Of a DNA stretch of 64,000 bases, positions 34,801-42,298 are shown piece by piece (within the stretch, counting starts at the first letter, position 1; every line of letters begins with the position of its first letter). The stretch comes from Pseudomonas sp. H1h. GTDB taxonomy: Bacteria > Pseudomonadota > Gammaproteobacteria > Pseudomonadales > Pseudomonadaceae. The notes below the pieces were generated by a model. That model ran no database searches, was not told the DNA's origin, and was given only the letters and a program-made list of their open reading frames with translations. The position numbers and the translations under genes are program-made. The DNA is taken from assembly GCF_000633255.1 (NCBI RefSeq), contig NZ_AYMJ01000031.1:186001-250000 (forward strand), read 5' to 3'.

Positions 34801-36839
34801 GTGTCGGCCAGTAGCGGTGGTACCTGCTCGGCGTTCACATGCATTTTGCGCAGAGCGTTGGCGTCACAGCCGCTGATGGTGAGCATGCGCTCGCGTTCAC
34901 TGGCCGAAAAACGCTCCATGTCCGGCCCCATACGGCGCAGCGCGGTGGCTTGATCCCAGCTCAGCGGCTGGTCGAGTTCGGTTAGCCAGGCCCCGGCGCC
35001 GTTGGTTTCGAGCAGTGGTTTGTACGCATCGGGTCGGCTGGGATGATCAATACGGTGCTGGCTGGTGACGGTATCTTTGCTGACGACATAGCACTTGTTG
35101 TCCAGTACCAGCAGGGTTTTGCCTTGGTGTGAGTGCAGGCCGAGTGTGTCGGGCTTTGACTCGCCGGGGCGTTCGAGAACGGAGTAGGGGCTCAGGTCGG
35201 GTTTCCAGTAACGGGTTTTGCCACTCGGTCGCTTCACCCGATTGAAGCGGTCAATGAACTGAACGATTTCCCGAGGCAGCAGTGCGCGAAACTCACCCGC
35301 CGCAATGACCCCGCCTGCTGCGAAGGTGCCCAGTTGCACCGCCGATTGAACCACTTCCATGAAATGTCCGAAGGCCGTTTTGGCCTCCCCCTCCGCCCAG
35401 TCAATGATGCCTTCGAAGGTTTCATCGAGCAGTTGGTAGGCCATGTAACCCAGCATCAATTCCCCCAGAAAGGGCACGAACGGCAGGGCGATGAACGCGG
35501 CGATGTTCAGGAGTGTGGAGGCGATTTCGCTGAACGAGTCCCAAAGTGACCAACGGGCTCGCTGGTCGACCGTGGCGGTGGGCACAGCGATCACCCGCGC
35601 ATCGTTGAGGATCTTGTTCAGCTTGCTTTGATAGAGGTGTGTCCATAACTCGCCAGTGATGGCCGCCGACCTCAAATGCAGGCCGGGTCGCCGATTGGGT
35701 TGTTCTCGCCAGGTCGGACGGGGATCACCTCGCTGCACGGGCTGCCAGGTGATGGGCGCGAGCTGATCATTCAACTGGGCAAAGAAGTGGCCGCGCTCCT
35801 GATGGTCAATGAAGCGGCTGAAAAAAGCCTGATAGTCAGGATCGTGCAATCGTCGGCCAAGCTCCTCGGCGAAAGCGGCAGACGAGGGGTATTGTTTGAT
35901 CGGGTGTGCCGGGTCGTCAGGCAGGTAGACCACCACACTGACGACCTCTCGGACCTGTTCCGGCTCCGGTGCAAACATCAGGATGCCGGTCAGGCGGGCA
36001 TTCATGAGGGTCAGCTCACGACAGCCCCAGTTTTGCCCGCGCAAACGCAGATGCGGCAGATTGTCGAGCAGGCCGAGAATCAGTTGGTGGGCATCGCCGG
36101 CCAACAAATTCTGCATGTGCGCCATGTGCAACGCTGCCGTCAGCGCAGCTCGCTGGCTGTCTTTGAGGGCAGGCTGCAGGAGGGCTGCCGTCACCGGATT
36201 GCTGATGCCCAGATTGTCTTCCAGATACTCTTTATAGCGCTGGCCAATGTCCAGTTCCCGGCACAGGCGGGTGAATGTCGCAATGGGCATTTTCTGCAGG
36301 ATCTGCGGCAGCGTATCGAACTGTCCGGTGGGGGAGGCGGGGGTGGTGTAGGTCGAGGCGGGTTCGAACGCATCCTGTTCGGTTTCGCTGTTTTCAAAGT
36401 TGTGCAGCGCTGCGTCCAGCAGCGAGAGGGTCCAGATGCGCGCCGCCCCCGATTTCATTCGCAACCAGGGGACATGATCAGGCAGATAGAGGCGCAGGCA
36501 GGTTTGGCGAACGTCCAGTTCCAGGCCGCAGCGCGTTTTTATCAAGGCTTGCAGCAGTGGCTCGGCGAAGTCGGCAGGATTGCGCAGGTTTGCCAGGAGT
36601 CGATCCGTTCGGTTCTGGCTCAAGGCATGCGCTGTGACAAGGGTGTTCAGCGCCGCGAGTTGATGGGGTGGGGCATGCCTGAGTGTCGCCGGCAATGTTG
36701 GCGTCACCTTGCTCAGTTCGGCGCGTCGGTGGGGAAGGGCTTGGCGAAGCCAGGGCGCAATCGCACTGTGCAAATGCTGATAATGGCTATCCGGCCGGAA
36801 AACGTCGGGGATGTCTGTGGTAGTCGGTTCGGTATTCAT
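31812..36839 (-). CDS. Giant leucine-rich-repeat protein with dermonecrotic-toxin-like N-terminus (DUF6543), no NEL domain seen
   Basis: 1,675 residues in one intact frame. The N-terminal about 1,000 residues are helical and resemble the DUF6543 (dermonecrotic toxin-like) region found in large Pseudomonas LRR proteins. A hydrophobic helical hairpin lies at about 440-470 (LLNIAAFIALPFVPFLGEL) and a Gly/Ala-rich one near 500. Two leucine-rich-repeat blocks follow, about 1190-1345 (HLDLRTFNLGFLPEAI, TTLDLYKNPLGLMP) and 1500-1655 (LLDLSDNPLGRTPDVSQM). Each block is preceded by a WT-x-D-x-P segment and closed by DFGV. Relatives are often followed by a NEL E3 ubiquitin ligase domain. Here the protein ends in an acidic tail (STSEDSEVDE) with no NEL-like Cys motif. 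It is convergent with argR (12 bases) and splits the aot/aru cluster. No strong ribosome site or hrp box is seen. Confidence 0.85.
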   Translation of the reverse strand: MNTEPTTTDIPDVFRPDSHYQHLHSAIAPWLRQALPHRRAELSKVTPTLPATLRHAPPHQLAALNTLVTAHALSQNRTDRLLANLRNPADFAEPLLQALIKTRCGLELDVRQTCLRLYLPDHVPWLRMKSGAARIWTLSLLDAALHNFENSETEQDAFEPASTYTTPASPTGQFDTLPQILQKMPIATFTRLCRELDIGQRYKEYLEDNLGISNPVTAALLQPALKDSQRAALTAALHMAHMQNLLAGDAHQLILGLLDNLPHLRLRGQNWGCRELTLMNARLTGILMFAPEPEQVREVVSVVVYLPDDPAHPIKQYPSSAAFAEELGRRLHDPDYQAFFSRFIDHQERGHFFAQLNDQLAPITWQPVQRGDPRPTWREQPNRRPGLHLRSAAITGELWTHLYQSKLNKILNDARVIAVPTATVDQRARWSLWDSFSEIASTLLNIAAFIALPFVPFLGELMLGYMAYQLLDETFEGIIDWAEGEAKTAFGHFMEVVQSAVQLGTFAAGGVIAAGEFRALLPREIVQFIDRFNRVKRPSGKTRYWKPDLSPYSVLERPGESKPDTLGLHSHQGKTLLVLDNKCYVVSKDTVTSQHRIDHPSRPDAYKPLLETNGAGAWLTELDQPLSWDQATALRRMGPDMERFSASERERMLTISGCDANALRKMHVNAEQVPPLLADTLKRFKIDRDIQTFIEQIGSEMTDDYLKADPVLQLQILKENGYWPENKNLQLTDGKAHILWQSHLRDAPGIRLDTTQLHQGDLLKTFLLALSDPEIRAMSGEAFGHPSLALETRTRTLRRTLAELAERKRASLFDERYRKFERGADSLVREIMGGDRSLPISVAEAILDSTSAQERQQLQRSKPSRRLAEMIQEARMQVRMARAYEGLELQSSAGNRDTERLALHSLPRLPGWPEHLRLEIRHYAHEGPLLDSIGPKNAPTCKVLVLTELGEYQAFDHAGQELSSAGGLYPSLLRALPDAERQALNMRIGEEQTLKQRIRDHALNRDDLRSLLAQHPNLKPAYDPTFMRLLGGTDGYRHIPVNTPQLQFHAQRLFPQLSAEELLAFVEKLQRHPDGPRAELSRLFAEHDQLGSILNPWTDDIPEIDPNTLIRLTTEQFAIQRQNRRYLRREIYDCWRQQATYPDNPENTIEFRFWRPILGELPRLSINFTRVDSLMMGGHSETRGVHEFLKHFSGLRHLDLRTFNLGFLPEAIDQSPRLSELILSDCAITLTAESLMKLSALDQLTTLDLYKNPLGLMPRLERMPRLDYVDVSATGISEFPSGLLNHPRIRTALLNDNRFEVLPPTLFELPGSITEGIDLGGNPITASDHERIKSHFARTRHDFGVLADQDDLLRVQTLYTQMDREQASEFVYLLPGTLADGKVEITRLENEYSALRDSLAAWTADVPAIHPISGQPFTPHQLSNEHLIRDEFRNRLEQCWRRESDPEDIDPPQPPIYELNLSAGITGELPELPADFAHVTHLYMRSRRGRTTGATRFLERFPNLRHLTIYEYRLDDIPEAIFRMADLTHLALSDCHITLTEQTALELAQMERLDLLDLSDNPLGRTPDVSQMTDLTVLLLDSTDISELPHGLLQLKNLRVANLNDNAIAHIPSDILELPLEFAGKINLRDNPLDEESVQRLIAYFRRTNIDFGVIAVIDSAEMEVSTSEDSEVDE

Positions 36840-36900
36840 GCGTACAAATTTGTCGTCGTGTTTGAAAGGCCTCTAGCAGAACCCGCGATCAACGACGAAG

Positions 36901-36920
36901 TGCGGTACATATATACCGCA
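36901..36920. promoter_or_regulatory. Inverted repeat upstream of the LRR gene
   Basis: TGCGGTA-CATATA-TACCGCA is a perfect 7-bp inverted repeat, 61 bases upstream of the LRR start and 230 bases upstream of aruC. The A/T-rich centre could include a -10. It may be an operator. A smaller palindrome ACAAATTTGT lies at 36844-36853. Confidence 0.5.
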
Positions 36921-37004
36921 CCCCGTAAATCGACATGAGTTACAAAGGAACAGGTCTGCCGCAATCCCTTGCCGCCAGTTAAACTGCGCCTTTGCGACGC
37001 TATA

Positions 37005-37071
37005 TGTCGCATTGCCGTAAACCCGGGAAAATCCGGGGTTTGCGCTATAAGAAGTTGTCGCTTGGCGGCAA
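37005..37071 (+). promoter_or_regulatory. Candidate ArgR half-sites upstream of aruC
   Basis: TGTCGC-N8-AA occurs at 37005-37020 and again at 37056-37071, both exact. They are 51 bases apart, which is more than the direct-repeat spacing recalled for ArgR, so weaker partner half-sites may lie beside each. The aruC ATG is at 37150. Confidence 0.6.
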
Positions 37072-37149
37072 GGCCGGGCTGAAAACTGTCCTTACAATCC
37101 CCCCATCGCTCGCCAGTTTCAGGCGGGTGGCCCTCATCAGGAGACTCCG

Positions 37150-38370
37150 ATGTCCGTTGAGCACGCTGCGGTACAACGCGCCGATTTCGACCAGGTAATG
37201 GTTCCCAACTACGCGCCTGCCGCTTTCATTCCGGTGCGTGGCGCCGGTTCCCGCGTCTGGGACCAGGCCGGCCGCGAGCTGATCGACTTCGCCGGCGGCA
37301 TCGCCGTCAACGTATTGGGCCACGCGCATCCGGCGCTGGTCGGTGCGCTGACCGAGCAAGCGAACAAGCTGTGGCACGTCTCCAACGTGTTCACCAACGA
37401 GCCGGCCCTGCGTCTGGCACACAAGCTGATCGACGCCACGTTCGCCGAGCGCGTGTTCTTCTGCAACTCCGGCGCCGAAGCCAACGAGGCCGCTTTCAAG
37501 CTGGCCCGTCGCGTGGCGTTTGATCGTTTCGGCAGCGAGAAGTACGAAATCATCGCCGCGCTCAACAGCTTCCACGGCCGGACCCTGTTCACTGTCAACG
37601 TCGGTGGCCAGTCGAAGTACTCCGACGGTTTCGGCCCGAAAATCACCGGCATCACCCACGTGCCTTACAACGACCTGGCTGCGCTGAAAGCTGCCGTTTC
37701 CGACAAAACCTGCGCGGTCGTGCTGGAACCGATCCAGGGTGAGGGCGGTGTGCTGCCGGCCGAACTGGCTTACCTGCAAGGTGCCCGTGAACTGTGCGAC
37801 GCGCACAACGCGCTGCTGGTGTTCGACGAAGTGCAAACCGGCATGGGCCGTACCGGCAATCTGTTCGCCTACCAGCATTACGGTGTGACCCCGGACATCC
37901 TGACCAGCGCCAAGAGCCTGGGCGGTGGTTTCCCGATCGCCGCAATGCTGACCACCGAAGCGCTGGCCAAGCATCTGGTCGTCGGCACCCACGGCACCAC
38001 TTACGGCGGCAACCCGCTGGCGTGCGCAGTAGCCGAAGCGGTGATCGACGTGATCAACACCCCTGAGGTGCTGAACGGCGTCAACGCCAAGCACGACAAG
38101 TTCAAGACCCGCCTGCAGCAGATTGGCGAGAAGTACGGCCTGTTCACTCAGGTGCGTGGCCTCGGTCTGTTGATCGGTTGCGTGCTGAGCGACGCCTGGA
38201 AAGGCAAGGCCAAGGACATCTTCAACGCCGCTGAAAAAGAAGGCCTGATGATTCTGCAGGCTGGCCCGGACGTGATCCGTTTCGCCCCGAGCCTGGTGGT
38301 GGAAGACGCCGATATCGATGCTGGTCTGGACCGCTTCGAACGCGCTGCAGCAAAACTGACGCAAGCCTGA
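37150..38370 (+). CDS. aruC: Succinylornithine / acetylornithine aminotransferase
   Basis: 406 residues, a class III PLP aminotransferase of the ArgD/AstC type. PLP-binding Lys255 sits in LTSAKSLGGGFPI. Other family segments are CNSGAEANEAAFKLARR and GTTYGGNPLACAVAEAVIDVI. It converts N2-succinylornithine to succinylglutamate semialdehyde (step 3 of the AST pathway) and can also serve acetylornithine biosynthesis. It is the first gene of the aru operon, behind two candidate ArgR half-sites. Confidence 0.95.
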   Translation: MSVEHAAVQRADFDQVMVPNYAPAAFIPVRGAGSRVWDQAGRELIDFAGGIAVNVLGHAHPALVGALTEQANKLWHVSNVFTNEPALRLAHKLIDATFAERVFFCNSGAEANEAAFKLARRVAFDRFGSEKYEIIAALNSFHGRTLFTVNVGGQSKYSDGFGPKITGITHVPYNDLAALKAAVSDKTCAVVLEPIQGEGGVLPAELAYLQGARELCDAHNALLVFDEVQTGMGRTGNLFAYQHYGVTPDILTSAKSLGGGFPIAAMLTTEALAKHLVVGTHGTTYGGNPLACAVAEAVIDVINTPEVLNGVNAKHDKFKTRLQQIGEKYGLFTQVRGLGLLIGCVLSDAWKGKAKDIFNAAEKEGLMILQAGPDVIRFAPSLVVEDADIDAGLDRFERAAAKLTQA

Positions 38371-38378
38371 TAGACCTT

Positions 38379-38405
38379 TCGACGCCTGAGGATTTCGGGC
38401 GTCGA
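38379..38405. terminator. Hairpin after aruC, weak terminator
   Basis: TCGACGCC / GGCGTCGA forms an 8-bp stem around an 11-base loop, followed by TCAAAATTTT rather than a clean T-run. It may attenuate or stabilise the aruC message. Confidence 0.5.
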
Positions 38406-38434
38406 TCAAAATTTTAATGCCGGGCTGGATTAAA

Positions 38435-38525
38435 TGTGGGAGCGGGCTTGCTCGCGAAAGCGGTGGGTCAGACAGCGGAAATGTTGACTGATACAGCGCT
38501 TTCGCGAGCAAGCCCGCTCCCACAC
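38435..38525. repeat. REPIN between aruC and aruF
   Basis: GTGGGAGCGGGCTTGCTCGC and its inverse surround a spacer with GTCAGACAGC and TGTTGACTGA, similar to the REPIN before argR. Confidence 0.9.
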
Positions 38526-38596
38526 TGATCTCTGTTCAAGCAGCGCGAGCCCGGCTATTTCTTCAGTAAATTTTTATAAGAGAAAGGAGTGACACC

Positions 38597-39616
38597 ATGC
38601 TGGTGATGCGCCCTGCGCAAATGGCTGATCTGGGCGAGGTACAGCGTCTGGCTGCGGACAGTCCGATTGGTGTCACTTCCTTGCCGGATGACGTGGAACG
38701 TCTGAGCGACAAGATCGCCGCGAGCGAAGCCTCGTTTGCCGCCGAAGTGAGCTTCAACGGTGAAGAGAGCTACTTCTTCGTCCTTGAAGACACTGCCACC
38801 GGCAAGCTGGTGGGCTGCTCGGCCATTGTCGCCTCGGCCGGCTACTCGGAGCCGTTTTACAGTTTCCGCAACGAGACCTTCGTTCACGCCTCCCGCGAGT
38901 TGAAGATTCACAACAAGATCCACGTGCTCTCGCAGTGCCACGACCTGACCGGCAACAGTTTGCTGACCAGTTTCTACGTGCAGCGCGAGCTGGTGGGGTC
39001 GCCTTGGGCCGAGCTCAATTCCCGTGGTCGCTTGCTGTTCGTCGCCAGTCACCCGGAGCGTTTCGCTGATTCGGTGGTGACCGAGATCGTCGGCTACAGC
39101 GACGAGAACGGCGACTCGCCATTCTGGGATGCGATCGGCCGCAACTTCTTCGACCTCAACTACGCCGAGGCCGAGCGCCTGTGTGGCCTGAAGAGCCGCA
39201 CGTTTCTCGCCGAACTGATGCCGCATTACCCGATCTACGTGCCGCTGCTGCCGGACTCCGCTCAGGAAGCGATGGGCCAGGTACACCCGCGTGCGCAGAT
39301 CACCTTCGACATTCTGATGCGCGAAGGCTTCGAGACCGATCACTACATCGATATTTTCGACGGTGGCCCGACCCTGCACGCACGCGTTTCGGGGATCCGT
39401 TCGATCGCCCAGAGCCGTGTCGTGCCGGTGAAGATCGGCGAGCCGGTCAAAGGCGCCGGGCGCCAGTACCTGGTGGCCAACGCGCAGTTGCAGGATTACC
39501 GCGCGGTGTTGCTGGAGCTGGACTACGCGCCGGGTAAACCGGTGACCCTTGATCTGGAAGCAGCCGAAGCCCTGGGCGTCGGTGAAGGTGCCAGCGTGCG
39601 CCTGGTGGCGGTTTAA
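38597..39616 (+). CDS. aruF: Arginine N-succinyltransferase, alpha subunit
   Basis: 339 residues of the AstA family. It opens MLVMRPAQMADLGEVQRLAADSPIGVTSLP and has the conserved LHARVSGIRSIAQS near the C-terminus. With AruG it succinylates arginine from succinyl-CoA, the first step of the AST pathway. The two subunits are paralogues side by side, as in other pseudomonads. AGGAG is placed just before the start (GAAAGGAGTGACACC). Confidence 0.95.
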   Translation: MLVMRPAQMADLGEVQRLAADSPIGVTSLPDDVERLSDKIAASEASFAAEVSFNGEESYFFVLEDTATGKLVGCSAIVASAGYSEPFYSFRNETFVHASRELKIHNKIHVLSQCHDLTGNSLLTSFYVQRELVGSPWAELNSRGRLLFVASHPERFADSVVTEIVGYSDENGDSPFWDAIGRNFFDLNYAEAERLCGLKSRTFLAELMPHYPIYVPLLPDSAQEAMGQVHPRAQITFDILMREGFETDHYIDIFDGGPTLHARVSGIRSIAQSRVVPVKIGEPVKGAGRQYLVANAQLQDYRAVLLELDYAPGKPVTLDLEAAEALGVGEGASVRLVAV

Positions 39617-39667
39617 CGCCTTAGCGAGTTTCACGGGTGGCGAAGGCGGCCCGTTTGAGGAGATAGC

Positions 39668-40693
39668 ATGATTGTTCGTCCCGTACGCAGCAGCGATTTA
39701 TCCGCGCTGATCGACCTGGCCCGCAGCACCGGCACCGGCCTGACCACTTTGCCGGCCAACGAAGAACGCCTGACCCATCGGGTCGGCTGGGCCGAGAAGA
39801 CCTTTCGCGGCGAAGCCGGCCGTGGCGATGCGGACTACCTGTTCGTGCTCGAAGACGACAACGGCCGTGTGGTGGGGATTTCCGCCATCGCCGGTGCCGT
39901 CGGTCTGCGTGAGCCGTGGTACAACTTTCGCGTCGGCCTGACCGTCAGCGCCTCGCAGGAGCTGAACATCTATCGCGAGATCCCGACGCTGTTCCTCGCC
40001 AACGACCTGACCGGCAACTCCGAGCTGTGCTCGTTGTTCCTGCATGCCGATTACCGCACGGGGCTCAATGGCCGCATGCTGTCCAAGGCGCGCATGCTGT
40101 TCATCGCCGAGTTCCCTGAGCTGTTCGGCAACAAGATCATCGCCGAGATGCGCGGCGTGTCCGACGAAGCTGGACGTTCGCCGTTCTGGGAAAGTCTGGG
40201 GCGGCATTTCTTCAAGATGGAATTCAGCCAGGCCGACTACCTGACCGGGGTTGGCAACAAGGCGTTCATCGCCGAACTGATGCCGAAATTCCCGCTGTAC
40301 ACCTGCTTCCTTTCGGAAGACGCGCGCAACGTGATCGGCCAGGTTCACCCGGACACCGAGCCGGCGCTGGCGATGCTCAAGAGCGAAGGTTTCAGCTATC
40401 AGGGCTACGTCGACATCTTCGACGCCGGTCCTGCCATTGAATGCGAAACCAGCAAGATCCGTGCGGTGCGTGACAGCGAAGCGCTGGTGCTGGCCATCGG
40501 TACGCCGGGCGATGACGCCACGCCGTTCATCATTCATAACCGCAAGCGCGAAGACTGCCGCATCACGGCTGCGCCGGCCCGTCTGGCCGCCGGCACACTG
40601 GTGGTCGATCCGCTGACCGCCAAACGTCTTCAACTCAACGCTGGCGATCAAGTACGCGCCGTGGCGTTGTCTGCTGCTCGGGAGTCGAAATAA
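39668..40693 (+). CDS. aruG: Arginine N-succinyltransferase, beta subunit
   Basis: 341 residues, paralogue of AruF. It opens MIVRPVRSSDLSALIDLARSTGTGLTTLPANEERL and has GQVHPDTEPALAMLKSEGFSYQGYVDIFDAGP. It forms the second subunit of arginine/ornithine succinyltransferase. TGAGGAG sits upstream. Its TAA overlaps the aruD ATG by one base (TAATG), so the two are coupled. Confidence 0.95.
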   Translation: MIVRPVRSSDLSALIDLARSTGTGLTTLPANEERLTHRVGWAEKTFRGEAGRGDADYLFVLEDDNGRVVGISAIAGAVGLREPWYNFRVGLTVSASQELNIYREIPTLFLANDLTGNSELCSLFLHADYRTGLNGRMLSKARMLFIAEFPELFGNKIIAEMRGVSDEAGRSPFWESLGRHFFKMEFSQADYLTGVGNKAFIAELMPKFPLYTCFLSEDARNVIGQVHPDTEPALAMLKSEGFSYQGYVDIFDAGPAIECETSKIRAVRDSEALVLAIGTPGDDATPFIIHNRKREDCRITAAPARLAAGTLVVDPLTAKRLQLNAGDQVRAVALSAARESK

Positions 40694-42159
40694 TGAATTC
40701 GCTATACATCGCAGGTGAATGGCTGGCCGGTCAAGGCGAAGCCTTTCAGTCGCTGAACCCGGTAACCCAGAAAGTGCTGTGGTCGGGGGAGGGCGCTACC
40801 GCTGCTCAGGTCGAGTCCGCCGTGCAGGCTGCACGTCAGGCATTCCCGGGGTGGGCGCGGCGTTCGCTGGACGAGCGCATCAGCGTCCTTGAAGCCTTCG
40901 CCGCTGCGCTGAAAAACCACAGCGACGAACTGGCTCGCACCATCGGTGAGGAAACCGGCAAGCCACTGTGGGAGGCCGCGACCGAAGTCACCAGCATGGT
41001 CAACAAGATTGCGATCTCGGTGCAGAGCTACCGCGAACGTACCGGCGAGAAGAGCGGCCCATTGGGCGACGCCACCGCCGTGCTGCGCCACAAGCCACAC
41101 GGCGTGGTCGCGGTGTTCGGCCCTTACAATTTCCCCGGTCACCTGCCGAACGGGCACATCGTCCCGGCGTTGCTGGCCGGTAACAGCGTGCTGTTCAAGC
41201 CAAGCGAACTGACCCCGAAAGTCGCCGAACTGACGGTCAAGTGCTGGATCGAAGCCGGTCTGCCGGCAGGCGTTCTGAACCTGCTGCAAGGCGCTCGCGA
41301 AACCGGTATCGCACTGGCGGCGAACCCGGGCATCGACGGCCTGTTCTTCACCGGTTCGAGCCGTACCGGCAATCACCTGCATCAGCAGTTCGCCGGGCGT
41401 CCGGACAAGATTCTTGCGTTGGAAATGGGCGGCAACAACCCGCTGGTAGTCGATCAGGTCGCTGATCTGGACGCGGCGGTGTACACGATCATTCAGTCGG
41501 CCTTCATCTCCGCCGGCCAACGTTGCACCTGCGCCCGTCGTCTGTTGGTGCCGCAAGGCGCATGGGGCGACAGCCTGCTCAAGCGACTGGTTGAAGTCAG
41601 TTCGACGATTGAGGTCGGTGCGTTCGATCAGCAGCCGGCGCCGTTCATGGGGTCGGTGATTTCCCTCGGCGCGGCGAAAGCGCTGATGGATGCTCAAGAA
41701 CATCTGTTGGCCAACGGCGCCGTGTCGTTGCTGGAAATGACTCAGCCGCAAGCGCAATCGGCCTTGCTGACCCCGGGCATTGTCGATGTGACCGCAGTGG
41801 CCGAGCGTGCGGACGAAGAATTGTTCGGTCCATTGCTGCAAGTGATCCGCTACGCCGATTTTGCCGCAGCGATCAGTGAGGCCAACGACACGGCTTATGG
41901 CCTGGCGGCTGGTTTGCTGTCCGATTCCGAGGCGCGTTATCAGCAATTCTGGCTGGAAAGCCGTGCCGGGATCGTCAACTGGAACAAGCAGCTGACCGGT
42001 GCTGCGAGCAGCGCGCCGTTCGGCGGTGTCGGGGGTTCGGGCAACCATCGCGCCAGCGCCTACTACGCGGCGGATTACTGCGCGTACCCGGTGGCGTCGC
42101 TGGAAACCCCGAACCTGGTGTTGCCTGCCGCCCTGACGCCTGGCGTAAAGATGGCGTGA
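40693..42159 (+). CDS. aruD: Succinylglutamate semialdehyde dehydrogenase
   Basis: 488 residues of the aldehyde dehydrogenase fold. The NAD site GPYNFPGHLPNGHIVPALLAGN, the FTGSSRTGNHLHQQFAGRPDKILALEMGGNNP segment (catalytic Glu) and the nucleophile Cys278 in ISAGQRCTCARR are all visible. It oxidises N2-succinylglutamate semialdehyde to succinylglutamate (step 4 of AST). A REPIN follows its stop within seven bases. Confidence 0.95.
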   Translation: MNSLYIAGEWLAGQGEAFQSLNPVTQKVLWSGEGATAAQVESAVQAARQAFPGWARRSLDERISVLEAFAAALKNHSDELARTIGEETGKPLWEAATEVTSMVNKIAISVQSYRERTGEKSGPLGDATAVLRHKPHGVVAVFGPYNFPGHLPNGHIVPALLAGNSVLFKPSELTPKVAELTVKCWIEAGLPAGVLNLLQGARETGIALAANPGIDGLFFTGSSRTGNHLHQQFAGRPDKILALEMGGNNPLVVDQVADLDAAVYTIIQSAFISAGQRCTCARRLLVPQGAWGDSLLKRLVEVSSTIEVGAFDQQPAPFMGSVISLGAAKALMDAQEHLLANGAVSLLEMTQPQAQSALLTPGIVDVTAVAERADEELFGPLLQVIRYADFAAAISEANDTAYGLAAGLLSDSEARYQQFWLESRAGIVNWNKQLTGAASSAPFGGVGGSGNHRASAYYAADYCAYPVASLETPNLVLPAALTPGVKMA

Positions 42160-42165
42160 TGCCCA

Positions 42166-42230
42166 TTCGCGAGCAGGCTCGCTCCCACACTGGAATGCAT
42201 TTCCCTGTGGGAGCGAGCCTGCTCGCGAAG
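42166..42230. repeat. REPIN between aruD and aruB
   Basis: TTCGCGAGCAGGCTCGCTCC and GGGAGCGAGCCTGCTCGCGA are separated by only about 16 bases, a short-spacer version. Confidence 0.9.
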
Positions 42231-42298
42231 GCCGCGCCTCGGTCTGACTGAATTGTTACTTGAAGCCTATAACAACAGATTCTCGTGGAGCCTCGCTG

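Noticed and set aside
35676..36938. Plus-strand frame of 420 codons opposite the LRR gene N-terminus
   Set aside because: Its translation has no known domain and mirrors the codon pattern of the LRR gene, which has recognisable repeats.
36840..36960. hrp box upstream of the LRR gene
   Set aside because: No GGAACC-N16-CCAC arrangement is present on the minus strand in this interval.
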